A stretch of 43,843 nucleotides of DNA, from positions 1 to 43,843 of IMG/VR virus record IMGVR_UViG_3300031977_002259; one strand, given 5' to 3'. Under the pieces are notes generated by a model that saw only the letters and a program-made list of their open reading frames with translations, was not told the DNA's origin and ran no database searches. The stretch comes from a virus. The translations under genes were made by a program, and so were the position numbers. Of the stretch, positions 1 to 8,270 are shown piece after piece (positions within the stretch are counted from its first letter, which is position 1; every line of letters starts with the position of its first letter).

Positions 1-1
1 A

Positions 2-3000
2 AACAGGTTTAATAACCTTAATAACATTGCTATGGAGGCGCTAGGTGTTAACATATACACCTTTGCTCAGCGTATTCCAGGTATCGAACAGGCTACCGAT
101 GAGTTAGGATACAAGAGCGGATTCACAGAAGAATCTCTTGAGAAGATAGAGGTTGCTCTGGCTGCAGAGCTTGGAGTAATTACCCTTGAGCCTCAAACAG
201 TTGCCCTGCCAGTACCAAGGGTTCCGAAAAACATATCGGGCGACATAGTGGAAGGTACAGCGGCTTCCGTTAAACTTCCCACTCTTCAGTACTCTACGGC
301 TGAAGAGCAGGCACTACTTAAAGAGCTTGAGGTAGAGAGCCTGTCTGATATAACACCTGAAATGCTTAGGGGTTTGTATGGGACTACACAGAATCCAGCT
401 CTAATTGCTACAGTTGCGGGAGGGCAAGAAATAGAGGTTTTGGTTGACTTTTGGTCTGGTCCAAAATCAAATGTTACAATAGGATATATAAATAAAAATG
501 GAAATTACGCTACAGTTTCAAGAGAAATAACAAGTGGGTCAGAGGCTCTAATGAATAGAGAGCCTGACCGATATGATCCAGATCCAGACGTCCTGGTTCG
601 AAGCTTCGGGGCCAACACAAGCAGAAGCGTGACTGGGAAGTATGCAGCGGCGATTGATAAAGCAAAGGAAAACGGGCGGCTGCTTTTGGTAGTGCCAGCA
701 AGTCTTGCTGAGGAAAACATATACTCAGATCAACAAGGTTACGAGGTTATGTTAGAAGATGTTGTTTTGAGAGCCCTTACAACATGGGGGGATACAAATC
801 TAAAACGCAAAGGCGTATCAACTATGTCTGTAAGTAGACCTGAAGGTCCAGATGGATATATAGGTAGAGACGAATCAGGAGGAGAGAACGTATCGGTAGT
901 TGATGTTACTGTCGCTAACTTAATAGGTCAGGCCATAGATAAAGCCATAGCTGGAACACCTAGTGGGGGGAATTTTGTTCAGCATTTTAAACGAGAGTCA
1001 GTATCTCTAGCTTTAGATAAAGAGAACCTTCAATATCCATTTAACCAAATAACAGGAGGCCCTGCACCTAAGACAGGTCTGTTAGGAGGACAAATTAGAG
1101 GCGATATTGAGGTTTCTAAGGTTGTGCTAAAAAGAGAAGCTGACGGTAATTATGATCCTAAAATCGTAACCGAAGCGTTGAGGCTTATAATATCTCTTGG
1201 TAATCATTATGCTGACGAAACCATGGCTAACCTTGGATTTGCCGCAAGAAAAGAGATAGCAACTCAAATTGTAAAAAGCTTAGACAAGGTAGATAATCCT
1301 TTTTTTGATAAAAAATCTAAGTCTTCTAAAGCAAGAAAATACCTGTTCCAAGAAAGTAATGTTAATTCACTAGAATACTGGAATAGCGTGTTTCTGTCAG
1401 ATAATTACACTAGAGGTGGCGCTCATGTTGTATTTATGGTACAACCAGAAGGATACGCAGGAGTTTCCCCTAAGTACAAGAACAAAAAGGGGGTAAAGGA
1501 GACGTATAGGTATCACGCTCAGGCAGAGGAGAACTCTGTATTGGCTATCAAGACCGATCCTAATAAAACAAAGAAGCTGGTAGAAGAGATAATAGATATT
1601 CAAAACAAAGGGAAAAAAGGATACAAGCAGGTAAAGAGCTCTCAAAAAGTAGACCTGGAGGGTACAGCCAACTCAAGGAGACTGGGTCGCATAAGCTATA
1701 CAAATGGACCGTCTTGGCAAGCGTCAAACCCAACTGGATTTGGTAAGGCTCTTGATGCGGTTGCTTTGAAGTTACAGGATAAGTATCACGAGGTGATGCT
1801 ATTGCAAAAGGACATTGAGGAGTTCAGGGGTCGTAGGATGGCTGAGGGTAACGACTTCAACCTTGCTGTTGACCTTATGTATGGAAAGACAAGAAACGAC
1901 CTCGATGCTCTTGACGCTAAGCTTGACGACATCAAGACCAGCATGAAAGCGGAAGACATTAAGTCTGACGATCTATCTAACTTCTTGTATGCTATGCACG
2001 CAAGAGAACGCAACGCTAAGATTGCATTCGATAGGCCAGACATGGAGAGCGGATCTGGTATGACCAACGAAGAGGCAGAAGAGATCATTGATAAGCTCGG
2101 CACTAACGCTATGCGTAGATTGGCTTCTGAGGTTAGGTCTATAGTTCAAGACACCAGGGATACCATGAGAAAGTATGGACTGGAAACCAACGAGACTATA
2201 GATGTATACGAACAGATGTATGACCACTACGTCCCTCTTTCTGGATTGGCTACTGACGAGCAAGACGATACCACAAACTCATACCCGACTGGAGGTATAG
2301 GTATGGCGGTGTATGGACCGACTACAAGGAAGGCTAAAGGAAGAAAGTCTAAAACGGATGTAAACATTATAGCTCAGGTGGTGATGCAAAACGCTAGGGT
2401 AAAGCAGCTGGCGAGAAAGAACGAGGCTCTACTCAGCCTGCACTCTATGTTCTCTGGAAACCCTAATGAAAAAGTGTTCAGTCTATGGGGTCCGAAGAAC
2501 AGGATGCAAACCGTAGAGAAAAACGGAAAGGCTCGTAACATGAGCGACAGTGAGATGCGTGCGCGTAGGGATATGGTTCCTGTACGCATCAATGGTGAGC
2601 AGCACTTTATACAGTTTAAGAATGAGCACTACGCAAACACTATAAATGGCCTAAGTGTAGATCCAACCAACATCATCACCAACGCTATGCGAAAGCCTGC
2701 TCAGTGGCTTCGTAACGTGTTTACTGTATACGATCCTAACTTCTTTGTAACAAACTTCTCTAGAGACATACAGTCAGCCATTTATAACGCCTTGGCTGAG
2801 GCGGAACGTGCTGATGGGACTGTATCTGGCGTTAGAGTTGATGAGCTCACCAAGAAGCTCCTGTCCAACACGGCTACATCCCTCAGGGGGTTGCTTAACG
2901 AGAACGCTTTTGGAAAAGAGATGTCTCCAGAACTGAAGCAGTACTTCGAGGAATGGAAAGAGTCTGGTGGTCAGACTGGATGGGGTTATAACAAAGACAT

Positions 3001-4462
3001 AGACGCCATCATAAAAGAGCTTTCAGATGATGCCAAGAAAGGCTTGCCTAGTAAAGTATGGAAGACGGCTAAAGACGTAGCATCGTATGTTGAAGGGGTA
3101 AACGAAGCTTTTGAGAATAGTGTTAGACTTTCGGCTTATATGTCTGCTAGGCAGCTTGGTGTTACAAGAGATCGAGCAGCTCAGCTGTCCAAGAATATCA
3201 CAGTAAACTTCAATAGAAGTGGTGAGTGGGGAAGTACGCTCAACTCCATCTACCTGTTCTTCAATGCAGCGATGCAGGGTAACGCTAGGATACTCAGGTC
3301 TATGGTATATCTGAAGGATACTAAGAAGCCTAACGGTGAGCTGGAGTCTTGGCACAAGAGAACCACTCTACCACAGAAAGTAGCTTTTGGTATGGCTACG
3401 TTCAGTGGAATGGTAACAATGATGAATCTAGCCTTTAGCGATGAGGACGAAGATGGTGAGTTGTTCTACAATAAGATCTCAGACTACGAGAAAGAAAGAA
3501 ACCTGATTATCATGACTGGAGGGAAGGGATATCTCAAGATTCCTCTCCCATACGGGTACAACCTCTTCAACAACCTTGGAGTAATGCTGGCTGAGACGGT
3601 ATCGGGACACAGGGATGCTGACGATGCAATGATGTTCCTCGCCACCTCTGCTATTAGTTCCTTCTCCCCTATCAGTTTCGGTCAATCAGACAACGCTGTA
3701 GACTATGCTACTAAAGCGGTTATGCCTACTGTTCTAAAGCCTATGGTAGAGATTGGGATGAACGAGACGTACTTCGGAGACAAGGTGTACATGGAGCAAC
3801 TTCCATTCGGGACCCCAAGGCCTGAGTCTCAGATGTCATTTAGGTCTCCTGAGGATATACAAGAATTCTTTATTTGGCTGAACGAAGCTACAGGGGGGTC
3901 TAAGTACAAGTCTGGTAAAGTGGATGTGAACTTCGATCCATACTGGTATGTGTTTGAGTACTTGTCTGGGGGTTCTGGAAGGTTTATTAATCAAGCTGGC
4001 AAAACAGTGTACGATGTTGGTCAGGCAGCATATGCAGCGGGGGAGGCAGCGTATGAATCAGAAAACATCCCTAGCTTCATGAGGAACCTTGAGGAGAAGC
4101 CTATGCCGCAGTTCAATCTGTCCAGGATGCCTCTAGCTAGAAAGATATACGGGGAAGCATCTAGATACTACGACTATGACTTGTTCGAAGAGAACGCAGA
4201 GGAAATCAGGCAACTAAAAAGGGAGTTAAAAGAGCAACCTAACGTAGACCCAAGAAGGTACACGGGTGTAAACGTATTGTACAGCAGGCTAAAAGATGTT
4301 GAGAAGAAGCTTATGAAGCTCAGAGATAGAAGATCTCAAGCTCGTGAAATAGATGATTACATAAAAAGGTCCGAGATTATAACACAAATCATGGAAGACG
4401 AGAGGCTTTACATGGTGAATTTTAATATGGAATATGAGAAAAGAAGAGGGAAAGAAGATTAA
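2..4462 (+). CDS. Large polyvalent virion-type protein with LPD38-like domain, 5' end missing
   Basis: The reading frame is open to the left edge: ten sense codons precede the first ATG at 32, so the true start is probably outside the window. At least 1,476 residues are encoded. Around residue 900, counted from the ATG at 32, there is an asparagine/aspartate-rich block with DPNFFVTNFSRD. This matches the core signature of the LPD38 domain (large polyvalent protein associated domain 38) seen in very large phage proteins thought to be packaged and ejected with DNA. The flanking helical part (about 880-1160) fits the same domain. The last 150 residues are charged and probably coiled coil. The N-terminal third has no domain I recognise. 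It overlaps the holin-like gene by 29 bp. Role as an internal virion or ejection protein is inferred from family and position; no enzymatic residues could be assigned. Confidence 0.8.
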   Translation, partial: NRFNNLNNIAMEALGVNIYTFAQRIPGIEQATDELGYKSGFTEESLEKIEVALAAELGVITLEPQTVALPVPRVPKNISGDIVEGTAASVKLPTLQYSTAEEQALLKELEVESLSDITPEMLRGLYGTTQNPALIATVAGGQEIEVLVDFWSGPKSNVTIGYINKNGNYATVSREITSGSEALMNREPDRYDPDPDVLVRSFGANTSRSVTGKYAAAIDKAKENGRLLLVVPASLAEENIYSDQQGYEVMLEDVVLRALTTWGDTNLKRKGVSTMSVSRPEGPDGYIGRDESGGENVSVVDVTVANLIGQAIDKAIAGTPSGGNFVQHFKRESVSLALDKENLQYPFNQITGGPAPKTGLLGGQIRGDIEVSKVVLKREADGNYDPKIVTEALRLIISLGNHYADETMANLGFAARKEIATQIVKSLDKVDNPFFDKKSKSSKARKYLFQESNVNSLEYWNSVFLSDNYTRGGAHVVFMVQPEGYAGVSPKYKNKKGVKETYRYHAQAEENSVLAIKTDPNKTKKLVEEIIDIQNKGKKGYKQVKSSQKVDLEGTANSRRLGRISYTNGPSWQASNPTGFGKALDAVALKLQDKYHEVMLLQKDIEEFRGRRMAEGNDFNLAVDLMYGKTRNDLDALDAKLDDIKTSMKAEDIKSDDLSNFLYAMHARERNAKIAFDRPDMESGSGMTNEEAEEIIDKLGTNAMRRLASEVRSIVQDTRDTMRKYGLETNETIDVYEQMYDHYVPLSGLATDEQDDTTNSYPTGGIGMAVYGPTTRKAKGRKSKTDVNIIAQVVMQNARVKQLARKNEALLSLHSMFSGNPNEKVFSLWGPKNRMQTVEKNGKARNMSDSEMRARRDMVPVRINGEQHFIQFKNEHYANTINGLSVDPTNIITNAMRKPAQWLRNVFTVYDPNFFVTNFSRDIQSAIYNALAEAERADGTVSGVRVDELTKKLLSNTATSLRGLLNENAFGKEMSPELKQYFEEWKESGGQTGWGYNKDIDAIIKELSDDAKKGLPSKVWKTAKDVASYVEGVNEAFENSVRLSAYMSARQLGVTRDRAAQLSKNITVNFNRSGEWGSTLNSIYLFFNAAMQGNARILRSMVYLKDTKKPNGELESWHKRTTLPQKVAFGMATFSGMVTMMNLAFSDEDEDGELFYNKISDYEKERNLIIMTGGKGYLKIPLPYGYNLFNNLGVMLAETVSGHRDADDAMMFLATSAISSFSPISFGQSDNAVDYATKAVMPTVLKPMVEIGMNETYFGDKVYMEQLPFGTPRPESQMSFRSPEDIQEFFIWLNEATGGSKYKSGKVDVNFDPYWYVFEYLSGGSGRFINQAGKTVYDVGQAAYAAGEAAYESENIPSFMRNLEEKPMPQFNLSRMPLARKIYGEASRYYDYDLFEENAEEIRQLKRELKEQPNVDPRRYTGVNVLYSRLKDVEKKLMKLRDRRSQAREIDDYIKRSEIITQIMEDERLYMVNFNMEYEKRRGKED

Positions 4463-4886
4463 AGACACCAAGGTAGGTAAGTGGATCACTAACAACCTTC
4501 CCGATATAGCGGACAAGGTTGGTGACTTTCTTCCAGACAGAGGTCTTCTTGGGGTGGTCAAAAAAGTTGTAGACAACGACCCAAATCTAACCTCTGAGCA
4601 GATATCTGAATTCAACAGGATACTTGTAGAATACGAGATCAACAATCAAGAGCAGATAACAAGGAGGTGGGAGGCTGATGCTTCTGGAGACGTAAAGATT
4701 GCCAAGTATATAAGACCATCTGTGTTGATCGTACTAACTGCATTCTATATGATTATTACAGTCTGGGATGGGCTTGACGACACTTTTACCCCCTCAGAAA
4801 ATTATGTAGATTTGCTAGAAGTTCTAATGCTCACAGTATTTGGAGCCTACTTCGCTGGTAGAACCATCGAAAAGATAAGAAGATAA
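4434..4886 (+). CDS. Holin-like protein of the 3TM phage type
   Basis: 150 residues. The N-terminal half is soluble and charged, ending with a QITRRWEADASGD segment. Two hydrophobic segments follow, at about 98-114 (IRPSVLIVLTAFYMII) and 127-142 (VDLLEVLMLTVFGAYFAG), then a short basic tail. The order amphipathic region, RW..DASGD, IRP, two membrane segments is typical of phage 3TM-type holins, which form membrane lesions at the end of infection. The start lies inside the end of the preceding gene, implying coupled expression. A function as a non-lytic membrane protein cannot be excluded; two other small membrane proteins in this window also compete for the holin role. Confidence 0.7.
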   Translation: MRKEEGKKIKDTKVGKWITNNLPDIADKVGDFLPDRGLLGVVKKVVDNDPNLTSEQISEFNRILVEYEINNQEQITRRWEADASGDVKIAKYIRPSVLIVLTAFYMIITVWDGLDDTFTPSENYVDLLEVLMLTVFGAYFAGRTIEKIRR

Positions 4887-4908
4887 AATAACAATATATA
4901 CCATAACC
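4885..4908 (+). promoter_or_regulatory. Repeated upstream element, copy 1
   Basis: A 24-bp AT-rich element (begins AAAATAACAATATA, ends ACCATAACC) overlapping the stop codon of the holin-like gene and ending 15 bp before the ATG at 4924. The same 24 bp recur with one mismatch at 5168-5191 in front of the next gene. Position before two consecutive starts suggests a promoter or translation leader specific to this arm; it lacks a TAnnTTTG box. Confidence 0.45.
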
Positions 4909-4923
4909 TAAAAAACAAAAGCC

Positions 4924-5121
4924 ATGCCTATATCAGATGTACATTATCTCTCTACATTGACCAAACAAGAAGCGATTGACGCGCTTCCTGGAGAAAACGT
5001 AGTATCAGAAGTTCTCGAAACAATAGTTCTTTTCATGGAAGAACAAGACCTTTTAGACAAAGGATACACACAAGAAGAAATAGACACTGCAAAAGCTGTG
5101 TTTTTTCCTCATATTGAATGA
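4924..5121 (+). CDS. Small acidic hypothetical protein
   Basis: 65 residues (MPISDVHYLSTLTKQEAIDA...), acidic and mostly helical by appearance, with no signal peptide or membrane segment. No family recognised. It lies between the holin-like gene and a large polyvalent protein, in the same orientation, with its own copy of the 24-bp repeated element upstream. The ATG is the only reasonable start. Coding status is supported by clean spacing and the upstream element, not by homology. Confidence 0.65.
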   Translation: MPISDVHYLSTLTKQEAIDALPGENVVSEVLETIVLFMEEQDLLDKGYTQEEIDTAKAVFFPHIE

Positions 5122-5167
5122 GTATATAACTTAGCACCCCAGGCTTAATGCGCCTAGGACAAATATG

Positions 5168-5191
5168 AAAATAACAATATAGACCATAACC
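5168..5191 (+). promoter_or_regulatory. Repeated upstream element, copy 2
   Basis: Second copy of the 24-bp element seen at 4885-4908, with a single T-to-G difference, placed 24 bp before the ATG at 5216. The stretch before it (about 5132-5160) can form a weak bulged hairpin (CCAGGC with GCCTAGG), so a terminator followed by a promoter is one reading. Confidence 0.45.
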
Positions 5192-5215
5192 AAATATACT
5201 TAACAATTCCTTAAC

Positions 5216-8161
5216 ATGAGAACTATAGGGGATCCGACAAAAGAAGAGGTAAAAAAAAGAATGTTGGCCTCAGGTAAATGGGTAGAGGGGGAGAATGGAG
5301 AGTTGATTAGAGTGCCACAGCAAGACGTTTACGGATTCCCTACCACCGCCCGCGCTCAGGAGCTTTCACAACGTACAGAGCCGTTAAACGAACAGGAGCT
5401 TAGTGAATTCATCCGTTACGGTTTCAGCCCAACCAATCCTGTAAACACCGCTTTCAGTATGGTTGCTGGTGCTCACCCTGTAGGAGCATCAGCAGACATA
5501 TTAGGTAATCTTATAGGTAGAGGATTGAGCTATGGTAGCAACCTTATAGGTAGAGCGGCTCTTAGACAAAGCCCCATACTCCCTACAGATTGGGATGGAA
5601 TCATAAACAGAGCAAATCAAAAACTCAAAGAAGGGTTAGGCATAAAAACAGGTGATGACGCCATAGAGCTTGTCCCTATGCCTGTAGATGTAGATGGGAC
5701 TAGCTTCCCTTCTTTCGATGTGGAAGTTAGAGTAAACGGTAAGACGACAGGACATATGTCCTTTGATCCAATAGATACCCGAAGCGCGGAAAAAATAGCA
5801 GACGAAAGAAGGCTATTAATGGGGGATGTAGATCCTGAGTATGGGTTGATAAGAAACGAGGACTTTCCTTTTGAATTCGAGCCGCAATTACAAGGGAGAG
5901 GTCTTTCAGGAGAAATGACCTCTGCCATTAATGAGTCTTTGAAAGATGAAGGGTTTAGACTGTACTCTAGTTTTGATCACACACCTGAAGGTGCGAGGAG
6001 ATACATTAACATGGCTGAGAAGGGTTATGTAGAACCTATAGACGTGAGGAGCGAATTGAGAGGCAGATACAGATTCAACAAGAACGGAGGTAAGATTAGG
6101 GTTCAGAAAAAAGCGTCCAATGGAATGAGGGTTTTGCGGTCTTGGCCGCCTGACGAGGGGGATCCGTTGCCGTACACGGCGGTATCAGAGTCTACATCAC
6201 CTTATATAACACAGCCTATTCTACCGCAGGAGGCTCAATCTTTAGCTGAAAATCAAGATTATAAAGACGCGCTGGAGGAGCATCCTTTACTACGGATGAT
6301 TGTAGATGATGATCTACGACAGAGAGTTGAAGATCAACAATCAAACTTTTATCTAAGAGAGGCACCACCGTACCTCAATACTAGCCCATATCCGACCATA
6401 TCAGCAGTAGCTGCTAGTCCTGAACTTAGAGAGGAACAAGGAAGAGCAAATCCAGCGTTTACTCTAATGGAATTCTTAACTCCTGTTGGTGACCTGACTT
6501 CGATACTTGGTGGTGTTGGAGATTTGATTCGTGGTGACTATGCGTCTGGGGCCGTTGGAATAGGGTCTGGGCTTTTGTCAGCGATTATTCCAGGCTCTAT
6601 ACCTACTGGAAAGGCGAGCACTAGACTATATGAAAACGCTGGAAAAAATGGTGTTTCTGTAAAATCTATTAGACAAGCCGCATCTGGAAAGGATGTGTCT
6701 GCATCAGAAGCATCCCTACTTAACACGCTTGCCGATAGAGCAGAAAACGCTGGACTGACTCATGTAGATCCTGGTAACATGCAGATGGGTGGGATGCAGA
6801 GACTTCCTAGGTTTAGAGGTGGGAATACTAACCCAGAGTGGGATGAGTTCTTCGGGACGGACAGGCTTATGGGGTTGGACTGGAATAACCTCCAAAATAT
6901 GGACGCCGTTATTAGGGAAGCAAGGCGTGACGTCACCGACGACTCTGAAGTGATACTCCTGAAAGGAGACGATGTTATTTACGGGAATCCAAGCAAAAAA
7001 CACTTTTCTGCAAGTTCAGGGCCATCGAATGTCGGTGTTCATGCCCATGTAAGGGCTATACCTGACCCGTGGGAGACATTGAAAGCGAAGAGAGGGGAGC
7101 CAAGCAGAAACGTCAGGAGTATGCTTGAGATCCAGAGCGATGCATTTCAATCAGGTAAATCGGGGAGGTGGGAACACACTTATCATGAATACGGAGACGA
7201 GCCTATATTCGGAAGTAAAGAGGTTCATAGGATGGTAGCTGAGGATCCAGGTCGGCTTGAAGAGATCTTTGAAAACGTAGAGCACGTAGGACAGCAGGTT
7301 ATCGGGTACCTTAATGACAAGGGGTTCGGAAAGGGGAAATCTCTTCAAGACGTCCTTGGTCTGGAGAAGGTGGTAGAAGGGACTGGTAGCAAGCTGCACA
7401 GAGATGTAGGGTTGCTACAGGAATTCGGTGGCACCGCTGTTGCCGCTCCAGAAGGCGAGGTGGCAGGGTTTAGTAAGCTTCTGGAAGATCTTATTGAAGG
7501 TGGTGACATAACGAGACAAGAAGCGGATGACTTTCTTGTCGCTTACAGCAGGTTTGGCGGTGAGGGGCACTACGACTTCAACTTCTCTGAAAATATAACG
7601 GAAGCGGAGGCCAAAGGCAGGAGAATAGACATGGCGGACGACCTTGATATGGAAGTAGAGAGGCCAAACATAACCAGAGAGCATCCATGGACAAGAGTGA
7701 CTAGTGAGCTGTTAGACATAGGTGTTAATCAGATGAGGCGTGAAGTCAAAGACCCAGACTTCTTGAAGCATGTAGACAAAATAAAGAACATGCCTGACCC
7801 GTCTAAAAACCCTATGTCTAAAACCTGGGAGCGGGAGGCGCTTGCGGCATTCTTCGAGGATGGGGCCAAAAAAGGAGCTGAGGCATACCGATTCCCCACC
7901 ACAGAAACGGTTCGAACTATACAGGGCTGGGATCCAAATAGAAATTTTGACATGATCCTTAATCGATACCAACGCCTCCCTGATCAGATGGAGAAGATGG
8001 GAGTTGACGTAAGTCAGATTACGAACGTCACGGACGGATTCGGTAATACTTGGCTTGAGATTCCCGTTTCCGCCGTCCCTGCATCTGTCAAAGTGTACAA
8101 GATCGGGGGACGCATAAGGGTCAATAAGGCTAAGAAGAAAGGTATGAGAGTGAAGAAATGA
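5216..8161 (+). CDS. Polyvalent protein with GNAT-like and EIQSD-type modules and GGKIRV tags
   Basis: 981 residues. Residues about 160-275 resemble a GNAT acetyltransferase fold: a beta meander followed by QLQGRGLSGEM (about 224-234), which looks like the acetyl-CoA binding loop, then a helix and SSFDHTPEGARRYINMAEKG. Residues about 600-650 contain KHF...NVGVHAHVR...MLEIQSDAFQ, a signature known from large phage and prophage polyvalent proteins. Two copies of a basic glycine motif occur: NGGKIRVQKKASNGMRV (about 289-305) just after the GNAT-like module, and GGRIRVNKAKKKGMRVKK at the extreme C terminus. The protein starts MRTIGDP, like the MRTT/MRS starts of three polyvalent genes further right. 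Probably a virion or ejected effector protein; the substrate of the GNAT-like part is unknown. A perfect terminator follows directly. Confidence 0.75.
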   Translation: MRTIGDPTKEEVKKRMLASGKWVEGENGELIRVPQQDVYGFPTTARAQELSQRTEPLNEQELSEFIRYGFSPTNPVNTAFSMVAGAHPVGASADILGNLIGRGLSYGSNLIGRAALRQSPILPTDWDGIINRANQKLKEGLGIKTGDDAIELVPMPVDVDGTSFPSFDVEVRVNGKTTGHMSFDPIDTRSAEKIADERRLLMGDVDPEYGLIRNEDFPFEFEPQLQGRGLSGEMTSAINESLKDEGFRLYSSFDHTPEGARRYINMAEKGYVEPIDVRSELRGRYRFNKNGGKIRVQKKASNGMRVLRSWPPDEGDPLPYTAVSESTSPYITQPILPQEAQSLAENQDYKDALEEHPLLRMIVDDDLRQRVEDQQSNFYLREAPPYLNTSPYPTISAVAASPELREEQGRANPAFTLMEFLTPVGDLTSILGGVGDLIRGDYASGAVGIGSGLLSAIIPGSIPTGKASTRLYENAGKNGVSVKSIRQAASGKDVSASEASLLNTLADRAENAGLTHVDPGNMQMGGMQRLPRFRGGNTNPEWDEFFGTDRLMGLDWNNLQNMDAVIREARRDVTDDSEVILLKGDDVIYGNPSKKHFSASSGPSNVGVHAHVRAIPDPWETLKAKRGEPSRNVRSMLEIQSDAFQSGKSGRWEHTYHEYGDEPIFGSKEVHRMVAEDPGRLEEIFENVEHVGQQVIGYLNDKGFGKGKSLQDVLGLEKVVEGTGSKLHRDVGLLQEFGGTAVAAPEGEVAGFSKLLEDLIEGGDITRQEADDFLVAYSRFGGEGHYDFNFSENITEAEAKGRRIDMADDLDMEVERPNITREHPWTRVTSELLDIGVNQMRREVKDPDFLKHVDKIKNMPDPSKNPMSKTWEREALAAFFEDGAKKGAEAYRFPTTETVRTIQGWDPNRNFDMILNRYQRLPDQMEKMGVDVSQITNVTDGFGNTWLEIPVSAVPASVKVYKIGGRIRVNKAKKKGMRVKK

Positions 8162-8185
8162 AGAGAGGCCCCGAAGGGCCTCTCT
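8162..8185. terminator. Perfect 10-bp hairpin terminator between convergent arms
   Basis: A 10-bp perfect inverted repeat (AGAGAGGCCC and its complement) with tetraloop CGAA begins one base after the stop codon at 8161. There is no long U tract on either side, but it sits exactly between the left plus-strand arm and the convergent minus-strand arm ending at 8271. It can therefore terminate transcription from both sides. The remaining 8186-8270 holds no credible gene. Confidence 0.8.
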
Positions 8186-8270
8186 AAGGTTAGCGAAATT
8201 ACACTGCACTAGGTCGATGTAACAGTGCCAAGATAATACATTTGCATTACCCAGCATTTGTCTATTCTCT

